64,000 nucleotides of DNA from Podocnemis expansa (taxonomy: Eukaryota; Chordata; Testudines; Podocnemididae). Of the stretch, positions 27,801-38,730 are shown one piece after another; the first letter of the stretch is position 1; each line of letters opens with the position of its first letter. The stretch is from assembly GCA_007922195.1 (NCBI GenBank), contig ML681963.1:57271586-57335585 (forward strand), in the 5' to 3' direction. The notes below the pieces were generated by a model. It was given only the letters and a program-made list of their open reading frames with translations. It did no database searches and was not told where the DNA came from. The position numbers were made by a program, and so were the translations under genes.

Positions 27801-30800
27801 CTTCTTTTCTAGACCATTGGTCATGTGCTAATCCCTGGAACAGCTGGCATCTGTCTAGCTCTGGGCTGGGTCTGCCCTTTGCAAGCAGCAGCCCCAGAAA
27901 TGTATGAAGTGGTGGGCTGGTGCCAGGGGCTGAATGAGGCAAGGGTCAGGGGACAACTGAAGATGAAAATCAGGAAAGAGCTAGTCTCCTAGTCTCCTGG
28001 AAGGTTTCCTGCCCTGGTTAGTCATTGCTAGCTTCGGGGTGTGGTAGGGACAGGTGAGCAACATGAGTGTTTGAAGGGGGGGTTATTCAGTAATGGCCTG
28101 AAACCTGGATGTTTCTCCACGGTGTTTGCATGGCTCCACACAGGCCTGGCTCTCGGACAGCGAGTGGGAGTGTAGGAGGGGGAGAGCTCCTCAGATGCCA
28201 TCCCATCCTGAGAAGCATTGTCTGGGGGGGCTGTCCAGGTGCCTTTGAGCAGCAGAGCAGCCATCTGGCCACAGCTCCCTCCCACTCCCAAGCTAGCTGA
28301 GAGCCCTGCACTCTGGGGGGGAACAGCACTGGGGGTGCTGCTCACTCCTCACCATGTTGGCAACATGAAGGCTGCAATCCTGAGGTGGGCATGGAGTGCT
28401 GGGTATGCAGCAAGTGCTCTGTCACACCTGGTGCTGAAGGAGTCTGGCACTCACACACACCAAGGATAGACCCCAGTTTATAATTTCTTGCTAAGCCCTG
28501 GGCGCTCCAAGGGAAGGGCTGGGAGTAGGAAGGTGTTGAGGCTGGGAAGAACCCACACACATTATAAAACAGACCGGTTCAAAATTCAAAGACACAGGAG
28601 CTTCCTCCACAGCTGTGCTGTGCTGCTCCGGCTGGGTTTCCCCTCGCAGCAGGGCTGGGCCTGGTCATAGCTTGGCTGGGGAGCTGGCAAGGGCCTGGAG
28701 CCTGCCTTGCACAATGGAGGGGTGGGGAGGAAGACAGAAGGGGCTTTGTCAGGGCCAAGGTTAACAGAATAAACCTGGGCCTGCAAGGGGAGCGGCAAGG
28801 GAAGGAGTTGAGTAAGGACTTAGAGCAGACAAACCATTTTAAAGCCCAGTCCCTGCCTGTGTGTTGGAACCTCCCTCCCTGCAGGAGCTTGCACCCAGGG
28901 CTGGCCTGGCTCCTGTGGGTCCTGGGCAGCTCTCCTCCCTTTGGCTCTGAGGGGGGTAAGCCAATTCTGCCCCAGCTGCTGGCTGGGGGGCTGGAAGGGT
29001 GAGCAGGGCCTGCTCCAGTCCCACTGCTGATACAGTCATGTACCCAGGCAGCCAGGAGCAGGAGGGGTGGGGCAGAACTGAAGGGATGTATCTGGAGCAG
29101 GGCTATCCTGGGCTTCACTTGGCATGTCTCTGTTTTCAACCCTTCTCCCAGGTCAGCTCACTCTAAGCCAGGTGCTCCCAGACACTGCTTCCCAGCTCCC
29201 CTTGTTTATGGCTGCTGTAGGTTCCCAGCAGCCGGCAGGCAGGCAAGACATGTCACAACCTCCCATGAGTCAGCCCAGCCTGCTGGAGCCAGCGGCTGGC
29301 AAGCAACATCTTGCCCTTCCTTTTCACCAGAACCGGGTGGGTGGGGAGGTTGGGGGGCTGTCTGTAGGGGCGTCATCACCCCCAGACCCCACTCAAACAG
29401 TGGCAGCTGAAAAGCGCTACTAGCGTTATGCAGTGAGCGAGGAGCTGGGGGCGGGGGGCAGTGGCACAGCTGGGCTTTGCTGGGCCAGGTCACAGGTTCC
29501 TCACTGCACCATGACCAGAGCTTGGCCAGAGGTCCTCTGTTTGCAACTTTCTCTGGCAGGGACGCGCGGTCCTGGCTCCCTCCACCCAAGAGATGCAAAG
29601 CACATGTGTGAATGTGGCCTGGTGGCAGAGCTCCTCAGCACAGCCACAAGGCAGTGGCACCATCTGTAGGCTTTGCCAGCTCAGTAGGCGACCTGTTGGC
29701 CTTTTGGGGTGTGGGGCACCCACTCTGAGGCCTACACATGTGGGACCGACATCACTGGTTCTGTGACCCTCCATGTGGCTGTGCTGTATGGAGGTGGTCC
29801 CTGTGTCCTAGCCACCTTGGCTAGGGCCTTGGATTAGTGAACAGACTCCCCCACTGAATAGCTCTGCAGTTTTTGGAGGCTGTGGATGACCTCGGGCATC
29901 ACTCCATCTGGGTGTGCTTGGTCATGCAATCTGCCACATGGCAGGGGCAACAGTGAGGACAGCTGTAAGCTAATGGAGACTGGTTGGGGGCCAGATGGCA
30001 AGGTTCAAGAACCATATTGTATGCTGGTTCTGGAGCCCCAAGTGACAGTGCTCAGCCTAGAACAGGGCATGTGAGTCTACACCTGTACGCTGTCTAAGCT
30101 AGGACATGTGGCTGTTTCTGGTTGCTCCCATCCAGCCCCAAACAACAAAGGCTGCGCACATTGTGGAGGGACCCAGGTAGTGGCCCGAGCTGCTGTAGCA
30201 TTCCCTGGGTGGTGTAACCAACTACAATCCAGCCACGGTCATATCTTGTCAGCGCTGGGACCTGAGACTGACCCAAGGACAGCTGCAGGCCAGGCCAGCC
30301 ACACCCAGCCCCTTTCCCTGCCACATGGCGGGTACTGCTGGCTGCTGCTGTTCTGGTCCTGGTGCAGAGCTAGGCAAAGCCCTCAAGAGGAAACAGCATC
30401 ACCGGAGCCAGGCCCAGTAAACCCATCCCACTCCCACTGCCTCCCCACACCCTCTGCCGACAAGGGAGGGGCTGAACAGGCAGCACTGGACTAGAAGCCC
30501 ACAAGGTCCAATGATAGTCTCTTAGAGACAGGCAATATGGGCAGCAGGGAAACTGAGCCTTCAGCTGTTGGTTTAGTGGAAGGACCAGCACAGTGCCATA
30601 GCCCCTGCCCTGGCTCTCTGCCCTACATACAATGCTTGGCCAGCCTCTCACTCCCAGTCTGACCTGCCACAGTCCAGTGTCATACCCTCAGCAGTGACAG
30701 ACCCCCCAAGGTCCCAGGACAAGTTTCTGCTGGTGGAACGGGTCCCACTGCACTGCCAGCCTTCCAGGCTGCTCAATGCCACTTGCACTGTTGGATCTTT

Positions 30801-31077
30801 CCACTACTTGATCACACTGGGCTCTTCGTCCTGGCTCCTCTTCCATCCTTGGTCCCAGTCTTTGGCACAGGCCGTTCCCTCGCTGCCTGCAGCTGCAGCC
30901 TGCCAGTGTGGCTGCCAAGCCATGCTGAGGTTGTGGGCCCGTTCCCAGACCAGCAGCACTTTGCTGAATGGCACGAACACTCCATGGCCAGGTTTGCTGC
31001 AGCAATAAAACCACAGAGACCCAGTATGAGAAGCCACATGCTGAAGGGATCACAGTGGCCACTTGTACTCCTTAGAG
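24899..31077. other. 6-kb intergenic tract, no supportable gene
   Basis: Contains a MIR-like tRNA-derived fragment near 26185-26250 (agtggttagagcagggggac). A 187-codon open frame at 25291-25854 and several frames at 28579-30500 lack domains, splice structure or recognisable similarity. Treated as non-coding. Confidence 0.45.
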
Positions 31078-31516
31078 CAGTGGTTCCCAACGGGTGTGCT
31101 GTGGCACACTGGTATGCTGCGGAAACTCCTCCGGTGTGCTGCAAGAGTTCCTGGAGCTGCAGCAATGGCAGAGGCCTAATGTGGCCCCAGCCGGGGGGTT
31201 TGCTGGAGCCAGAGCCGCTGCCATGTGACCCTGGCTGGTGGGTTCTCCAAAGCTGCAGGCAGTAGCCCCAAATGGCCCTGGCTGCGGGGGGGGGCAGGTC
31301 CCGGAGCTGGAGCCAGAGCGGTGGGCAGTGACCCCATGCGGCCCAGCTGGGGGGTTCCCTGAGCTGGAGCCCTGGGCGGCAGTCCCAAAACAGGGTACCA
31401 TGGCTCATGAATATTCATATTAATTTGAATATTTATTATTTTGTCATGGCAGTGTGCCACACCATAATGGAAGGCCTCAAGGTGTGCCACAGTAGAGAAA
31501 AGGTTGGGAACCACTG
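31078..31516. mobile_element. hAT element (CAGTGGTTCCCAAC ends) with internal minisatellite
   Basis: Ends cagtggttcccaac and gttgggaaccactg are perfect 14-bp inverted repeats. Flanks ccttagag (31070-31077) and gcttagag (31517-31524) match at 7 of 8. The interior at 31150-31400 is a GC-rich array of about 65-70 bp units built on 'ggagctggagccagagc'. It supplies a minus-strand AATAAA (about 31432-31437) downstream of the CAP-Gly gene. Confidence 0.88.
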
Positions 31517-31805
31517 GCTTAGAGCACGGATGCTGGGCCTGGCCGCCACTCTGGCTCATCCTCTGTGGAGCTAGTGAGTTCTGGAGACCTCTGCCTGTTC
31601 CCCTTCCCTGTGTGCCCAAGCAAGGATGCCTGCAGCAGGACCAGCACTGCACCTCAGTGCTGCTCTCCAGGGCCCCCCGGCAGGTGCTTACTCACCCCAG
31701 ACCCTTTTGGGCAGCTGTGGTGCTCAGGGCTATACACTGCTCCTGGCATTCCTGAGGCATCTCGACAAGTAAGCGCTCCTGTGGCTCCCTTCCCCTTGGC
31801 TGAGT

Positions 31806-32169
31806 CTAAGCTCTGCAAACCTCTGCTCTCTGGGGCAGCATGCTGTGAACGGGAGAGGGCCCAGATCCACACCAGGGCTCAGATCTGCCCCAAGACCCCA
31901 CTCTGCTGAGGGGAGAAAGGACCCACCAGGGGAAGCAGCAGTGCCCAGCCAGGACCCCAGTGTGCATTCCACGACCTGAGGCTTCCAGCTCCACGCCCAC
32001 GGAGAAGTCGGTCTGGCCAGGGAAGACCCCCAGGTACCGGATGGTGCCCACGCCGATCCTTCCTGATTGCAGCAGGACCTTCACCCTGTGCCCGAGGCAC
32101 AAGTCCTGTGGTGACCGTGGCACAGACACCCAGGTGTCAGAGTACTGCTGGGCCTGGCACAGCTGGGTG
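31806..32169 (-). CDS. Terminal exon with the CAP-Gly-like domain
   Basis: Acceptor ttctcctgcag precedes 32169. It reads in phase from the previous exon (AG|C, Ser), then about 30 residues (QAQQYSDTWVSVPRS) lead into the domain. It ends in an unrelated-looking 30-residue tail and TAG at 31806-31808. An alternative donor (CAG|GTCGTG at about 31974) would cut the domain in the middle and is considered less likely. Confidence 0.6.
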
Positions 32170-35100
32170 CTGCAGGAGAAAGCAGAGAATACCCAGTGCA
32201 GGGAAGAAGGGCACCCCTGATGTGAGTCCCCACTGACCTCAGGCTCCTGGGAGGGCTCAGAGTCACAGTCCCTGGAGTTGGAGGAGAGGAGCCACACCCA
32301 GCTCAGCTTTTGCAAAGCCCCTCCTTCCGGTCTGCACATCCTGTAGTCTACGCAGTGTCAGACAGTACTACTGGCACTGGCTACGTAGAAGCCTCTTAAT
32401 CTGTTCCACAGGCCTGGCCATTTCTAGCCTCGGCCCTCTGGCCCGCCTGCATCAGTTATGAAAGTAAAACAATTGCTTGAGCCCCAGCCCCTCTTCTCTT
32501 AGCAAAAAATGATGCACTGGTCTGTGCCCAGCCAGGGTGCCAGCGTGCTACACCTGCCACCTGCTGGCAGCTCCCTGCAGCTCAAGGGCGTTTCCTACCC
32601 ACCCACCCCAGCACCTGTCTCAGCACCCTGCAGTCTCATCCTCTCCCAGCCCCAGCTCGGCAGCAGGGATGAGACCCCATGCCCTAGACACTGCTTCCAA
32701 TGACTCTCGGACCCTGGCATTGCCTGTTGGTCCTCACACATACCGAGGCCAAAGGCCTGTCTCCAACACCCACCAGGGTCAAGGACCTCCAGTCTCACTG
32801 GCGGGGACTGAGGGCTTGTCCCCCACCCCAGCACGAGGGTCTGCCCTCCACCCCGTACTGACCCAGGGACCCCCCCCCCAATGCACTCCACCATGCATTG
32901 TGCCTGGGCTCTATGAGGGCAATTCCACTGCCTTTGCCCCTAGCACTGGTGTGCGCTGGGCTCAAGGCACGAGGTGTCCATGGGAAAGGGCAGGGGTGGG
33001 AGAGGGGGCAAGCCTCCCAGGGAACAGGGATGGGAATATGTGAGGCAAAGAGAACTGGGGAGGTAAATTGGTCACTGCTGTGGGGAGCAGAGCCAGGAAC
33101 CAGTCCTGGGGCTGGGCCTTGCAATGGCTTGCAAGTTGGTTTAGGTTCTCCCCACTGCCAGTGCTGGGAGGAGCTCAGGGTGTGAGGCTGGAGGGGTGAG
33201 CCAGCACAGGCACTCTTGCAGCAGTCAGGCTGTGCCCCCTAGGTGGGCCCACTACAACAGCATGGGCTCAGAGCGCAGGGCAAAAGCTGTAGTTCCAGGG
33301 CCGCACCTGCCTACATCCGTGGATGCTGAGCTGGGGCTGGAACCAGCGAGGGCTGAGGATGCAGATGCCTGGCCTGAGCCACTGGAGGCAGGATAGCCCT
33401 GGAGAGTGCAGCCTGGCCTGGTAGCTGGCAGGGTGTGCCTGCCCACCTGCAAGGCAGCAGACAGGAGGGTGCATGAGTACAGGAGACAAGCAGCTACATC
33501 AGGCCTTCAGGCAGCAGGCCCCATGGGATGTCCCTCTTGTCCTCAGTGATGACACCCAGTCACACAATCTGCCCCAGCTCCAAGCTAGCAGGCCACACCA
33601 GTGCAGCACAGCATACTGGGAACCTTCCTCTGTGCAGGCTGAGACGAGCCCAGAGCCCTGCTCAGCTGCTGGATCAGCAGTTCCCTCCACTCTTGCTGTC
33701 ACCCGCCACACAACCTACCCAATCCCTGCCCCAGGGTGTCAGGTGGTGCTCAGCCCTGTTGCTGCTGCACTTCATGGGAACCCTTGGGGGGGGCACCCCC
33801 CCACATCACACTCCCTAGGGGTCCATCCCATGGCTCCTAGCCCCATTGCACACTTGCTGGAGCACACCATTCCCTGCCACCCCAGGCCCTTCCCCACCTG
33901 ATGGCATCTGGCAGCCATGGCCATTGTCCCCTGTGCACCACCCATCTGTGCCATCCACACTGGGAGCCTTGGCATTGTGCTGCATCTGCAGGGGGTCCTT
34001 GTCCTCGGGCCATATGCTGGGTTCCCACTTCTGCAACTGGGCCAGGGAGAGCAGTGAGGAAAGCAACCCCTCCCCAGGGCAGATGGGGGAGGCAGCAATG
34101 TCACTGGGGTGTTTGGCCTACCCGTTCATGCAGCTCCTGCTGCTCCCTCAGCAGCTCCAGGTACCTGCTGCTCCACAGAAATTTCTCTGCACGCAGCTCA
34201 GTGGTGACATGCTCAACTTCAGCCTCCAGCCCCACCAGCCGTTCCTGCAGGGCACTGCTAGAATCCTGCAATCCCTGCAGCTTTTCTTGCAGCTCCCCAA
34301 GGCCTAGGAGACAGAAGGACACCCCCACAGCTGCCAATGGCCACATGCACAACTGCCCACAGCTCATGAGTGATGGTCCTCAGGGGACCCAGCCAGTCTG
34401 GTCCACGCTTCAGCATTAGAGACCTTCCCTGCTGCCTGACCCTCACCCCAGCTGACTGCTGCAGCTCTGTGGATCAGCAGCCCCTTCCCCTCAATCTGTC
34501 CAGGGTGAACCTGGGCCATTGGCCCTCCGTGGCTGCACCTGCAAAGGCTGCACCCGCAGAGGAGAGGAGAGCAGCCAACAACCCAGCTAGGAGCCTGAGT
34601 AACTGAGTCACCAGCACACCTCACTGCAACATGAGGACTCAGATCCTGCAGTACAGCCCAGCATACCCCACCTCTGCTGCCCAGATGAAGAAGCCAGCGG
34701 CAAGGCCCCAATGCTGCAGGACATGGCTGAGCTGGGATAGGGTGCTGCTGTGTCCCAGTGTACTGACCTGCCCCTGGATCCTCCAGCTCAGGAACGGGCG
34801 TGTGAGTGCCATCCCTCTCACAAGCCATGCCGCAGGTCTCCAGCCGTGAGCCCAGTGCTGTGCTGACCTGACAGCCAAAGGGATACAGACAGCATGTGCC
34901 AACACTGTCACTGGGGCAGTGTGGGCAGACCAAAAGAGATGACCCAGACTAGATGAGCGTGCCCGACTAGCTTCCCTTGGGCTGGGGAAACCGAGTCACG
35001 AGGCAACAAACTCAGCCCATCTCTGCATCAGGCACTGGGGCAGGGCAGGGGCCCACAGTCCGCTACTCACTGCTTTGGTGTGCCCCCCCCCACTCCCTGG

Positions 35101-35655
35101 CCCCACTCAGGAGGTGTGAGGCCTACAGTCCTTGAGCTGTTCCAATGGCACTGAAAGGGGTGAGTGACCTGTGCTGCGTCAGGAGAGCATGTTTGAGATG
35201 TTCCTGCTGCCACAGCCAAGGCAAGAAGGAGGTTACAGCTCAGCCCTGGGCACAGAAGACTGAGAAGGACCCAAGAACAGTGGAAAATGAACCCAGAAAG
35301 TCCTTTCATACAATCAGCTGGATGGATGGACAGATGCACATGCGCATGCACACACACACCTCTATGCTGAGAGTTCCTCCACTGAGGCTCTGCAGCCACC
35401 ACGTGACTGGGTCTCTAGCTCTCTTGGCTGGGGGGCCAGAGGCTGCAGAGTTCCAGTGATTTGCAGGGTATCCCTGGAGACTCGTGAACATGGTCACAGT
35501 TTGGAATAACAACCAGTGTACAAGCCAAGGAGAGCACTATGCAGTCAATCTAACTCTGAAGGCAAAGGACAGAGCTGACGTTTGCAAGGGACATTTACCT
35601 CTCGCATGACCTGGAACATGAGCTCCCAGAAAACCTTGTAGCAAAACAATGCATG
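31806..35655 (-). CDS. Unrecognised coiled-coil / CAP-Gly-like protein, six exons, 5' end unresolved
   Basis: Model built from splice sites and phase. Exons (minus): 35599-35655, 35169-35206, 34768-34862, 34122-34303, 33942-34036 (or 33898-34036), 33307-33381 and 31806-32169, the last ending in TAG. The first two encode HALFCYKVFWELMFQVMRE and QEHLKHALLTQH. Exon 34122-34303 is a 60-residue coiled coil (LGELQEKLQGLQDSSSALQE ... YLELLREQQELHER). 33307-33381 is Ser/Gly/Ala-rich. The last exon has a CAP-Gly signature: LGHRVKV, GVGTIRYLG, SVGVELEAS, then GMHTGVLAGHCCF, where the family has GKNDG...G..YF. About 301 residues are visible. CAP-Gly domains bind microtubule ends or EEY/F tails, but the key GKNDG is altered here, so that function is only a possibility. 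No start exon was found. I do not recognise the protein; a decaying gene cannot be excluded, though no stop or frameshift was seen. Confidence 0.6.
34122..34303 (-). CDS. Coiled-coil exon of the CAP-Gly-like gene
   Basis: 182 nt, acceptor tctcctag and donor CGG|GTAGGC. It encodes 60 residues with heptad-spaced Leu/Val/Ala and the run ELRAEKFLWSSRYLELLREQ. Phase 1 in and phase 0 out agree with both neighbours. This is the strongest coding exon of the model. Confidence 0.75.
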
Positions 35656-36573
35656 CTGGAGAAGAAGAGGCGAAATGCATGAGACTAGTCAGCACAGGAC
35701 CTGAAAGATACCCTCTGTCTGCTGAACACTTTCCTGTCTGAGTGCGCTCTGCTGTATCTCACTGAATTGCACTGACCTGGGCATGTGACTTTCAGAGGCT
35801 GTGGGGCCCAACAATGCTGGGCACTTAGGGGGTCAGGGTGAGCAGCAAGGCTGTTCCAGCAACACCATCTCAAGGAATAAGCCATCCAGCCATGCCACCC
35901 TCAGCACAGAGCCAGCATGAGCTGCCCCGCTGCCAGCCTAAGCCCCTGGCACAGGCAGGTCAGTGCTGAAAGGGTGGAGGGGGGAGCGTTGGGCCAGAGG
36001 CCAGCCATGACCAGTCTGGTTGGCTCCCGGAGGTGGTGGGCTGACTGGAGTGCACAAGTCAGCTTTCGGAGTGGCCTGAAGGCCACACCAGAGGCCGTAC
36101 TGCTTGCTCCTTTCGGCTCCACCACCCCTAGGGGCCAACCAGCCACACTGTGGCTGGCCCACCCTGCCTGCAGGAGCTCAGAGCCAGGCCTCTGGGCTGG
36201 CCTGCTTTGCTCCCCGCACAGTGCTGGCAGGGCAGAGGGCCCCCACATTGTGGTGGGTCCCTGGGCACGGGCCCAGTTGGCTCATGCATTAATCTGCCCC
36301 AATCCCCAGCCATGCCTGTGCTTCCTCCCTCAGTGGCTGAGCAGCGGCAGGGGCTAGGCCAAAGGGTGACACGGCACTCCCCAGCTGGAGGCTGTTACTG
36401 CTGCCCTCCCACACCTTTCGGCACAATGGCACTGGGGAGGAATAGTGGCACACGTCAGTCTTGGGTGAAGGATGGCTTGACACTGAGTTGGCCGCTTCGC
36501 ATGGGTAAGAGGCCCAAAATCTGGCAGCCAAACGAGTGGGCTCATGCGACAAAAAGCTGCTGTGTCACTCTTA
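35656..36573. other. Unassigned stretch upstream of the first CAP-Gly gene exon found
   Basis: Should contain or precede the missing 5' exon(s) of the minus-strand gene. GC-rich open frames exist on both strands but none gave a convincing acceptor/donor pair in the required phase 0. Confidence 0.35.
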
Positions 36574-37008
36574 GGCTATGTCTACACGGCACTTTTATTT
36601 CGAAATAACACCCGTTATTTCGAAATAAAAGAAATTAGGTCTACATGACGTTTTCTTATTTCGAAAGGATGGATCCCGTCCTTTCGAAATAAGAATCGTC
36701 ATTTCGAAAAAGTAAAACCTGCCCCCCCCTCAAAACAGCCATTATTTCGGAATGGGTATTTCGAAATAAAGCCGTTTAGACCTGTTCTTTTGAAACAACA
36801 CCATGTAGACCTGTTGTTTCGAAAGAGCTGTTTCAAAACAACAGGTCCAAACGGCTTTATTTCAAAATATCCCTTCTGAAATAACAGCCGTTTGGATTGC
36901 AGGCTTTCTCTTAATTCGAATTAACTTATTTCGAAATAAGGATTTTATTTCGAAATAACTCATTTAAAAATCCTTATTTCGAAATAACAATGCATGTGTA
37001 GACATAGG
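36574..37008. mobile_element. Harbinger-like MITE made of TTATTTCGAAATAA palindromes
   Basis: 435 bp with ends ggctatgtctacacggc and gtgtagacatagg, flanked by TTA on both sides (36571-36573 and 37009-37011). At least five exact copies of TTATTTCGAAATAA plus many diverged ones fill the interior. Confidence 0.85.
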
Positions 37009-37889
37009 TTAGAGTGACCTTTCAAAATATCAGCATTGCCTTATTCCTGCTGGGGGCACAGGACAGGAAGACAAACAGGGTTAATTGGCTACCTTCAGCA
37101 GGCCAGCTGGCACTGGGGTCTGAAAATTTGTAATGACATCCCTGGACCTCTAAAGGGCATAACAAAGTAGCCTTTTAGAGGGTCTTTGCTAATAGCTCCC
37201 TGGGTTGCTGACCAGCACAGGGTCACTCCCACTCCTGGAAGGAGACGTTTGGAAATATCTGGATGAAATGCTTCAAAATGCTTTGTTACTGAGGGGCTGC
37301 AGCAAACTGCTTAATTTTTAGGCCTCGTTAGAGTAATTGTATAAAAGCCCTCTGGCCTCTGGATCTACTAGTGGAATTTATGGTCAAGTCTTGGCAGTCT
37401 GACAGCCTGCATAAATAATATCCTGTCCTGCTCCCTGCCCAGACTACCAGTCACCCTGCCATGCCCTCACTCATTCTTACCACCCCAGGAGCAAGAGGTG
37501 GGGCCCTGCAGTCCACACTCCATTTCACCTATGAAGTCTACATTTCTAGAGAGGGTGGGAAGACCCCAATGTGGTCAGGGTGTGGCCCAGTCCCCTCCTC
37601 TCCATCTCAGATGACACTAACCCACATCAGGCTCCAGAGCACCAGCAGGCTGTTCAGGGCCCTCCTTGCTAGAGACAGGAGCCACCTGTACCAGGCTCGT
37701 GAGTGAAGCAGCCTCCAATGGATCCGTGATGGGGAGCTAGGTCTCTTCATCGAGCCCCTATGATAGCAGAAACCAAAACAAATAGGTCAGGGCCAGGCCA
37801 TGGCATTCCCCTCACATCCACCCCATTGCCATTCACTGCTTTCACCAGCTTGCCTGCACTGGTCACATGGGCTGCTTTTTCTCCTTCAC
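37009..37889. other. Intergenic, no gene recognised
   Basis: Mixed unique sequence between the MITE and a CR1 fragment. Short frames only. Confidence 0.45.
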
Positions 37890-38730
37890 TAGGTGATGCA
37901 ACTGTAAAAAAGGCTAGTAGCATTCTGGGGTGTATTAACCACAATGTTGAGTGTACGGCACAGGCGGTGATTGCCCAGCTCCACTCAGCACTGGTGCGTT
38001 TCAGCTGGGATAGCAGGACCAGTTCTGGGCACCACCCTCTGGGAGAGACGTGGACAAATTGGAGAGAGGCCAGAGGAGAGTACCAACCATGAAAAAAGGA
38101 TTAGAATTACCTGACCTGCTGGGGGAAGGCTAAAAAGCTGGGTATGTTTAGTCTTGAGAAGAAAAGACTGCAGTGTGACCTGATGACAGGCCACCAGTAT
38201 CTTAAAAGCTGCTATAAAGAGGACAGAGCTTGCTTGTTCTCCATGGCCATTGAAGGTAGGATGAGAAGTAATGAGTTTAGTCTGCTGCTGCATTTTAAAA
38301 CTCTCCTGATATCTAGACCTAAGTTAAGCTCTGGAGCAGGCACCCAAGGGAGGCTGTGGAATTCCTGCCATCAGAGGCTTTAAGAACAGGTTGGACCAGG
38401 GGTCTCAAACATGTGGCCCATGGGCCGCATGTGGCCCCTAAAGCTATTTCCTACAGCTTGCAATGACACGATCATTACCAATATTTGCAATAGCATTGTA
38501 TGGAAAAGTTTCAGTGGTGTGGCCCTCAGGCTACCGTACTAATCCTCATGCAGCCCTCTGCTAGTCCTCATGTGGCCCTCATGGTGATTTGTATTTGAGA
38601 GCCCTGGGTTGGACAAACACCTGTCAGGGATGGTCGAGGTTTACTTGCTCCTGCCACAGCACGAGTGGGTGTGATGACGTCTCAAGGTCCCCTCCAGCCC
38701 AACATGTCTACCAGCCTTTAATTACAGCCA
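37890..38730 (+). mobile_element. CR1 LINE 3' fragment with hAT inserted
   Basis: Plus-strand CR1 3' region (aggctagtagcattctgggg, 'aggctgtggaattcctgcc', ending near 'gtctcaaggtcccctccagc'). It is split by the hAT at 38397-38606. Confidence 0.75.
38397..38606. mobile_element. hAT (CAGGGGTCTCAAAC family), perfect target duplication
   Basis: 210 bp with an exact 8-bp duplication ggttggac at 38389-38396 and 38607-38614. The best-defined member of the family also found at 14424 and 18504. Confidence 0.93.

Noticed and set aside
28579..29139. 186-codon minus-strand frame
   Set aside because: GC-rich, proline/serine-heavy, overlapped by equally long frames on the other strand. Typical chance frame.
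33268..33489. Alternative frame ending ILSPRWFQPQLSIHG for the linker exon of the CAP-Gly gene
   Set aside because: Enters in a plausible phase but leaves in phase 0, which does not fit the CAP-Gly exon. The Ser-rich frame fits both sides. Kept as a weaker alternative.
34639..34911. Alternative frame RSAQHWAHGWRPAAWLVRGM through the exon at 34768-34862
   Set aside because: Would leave in phase 0, incompatible with the strongly coding coiled-coil exon that follows. The VSTALGSRLETCGM frame joins correctly.
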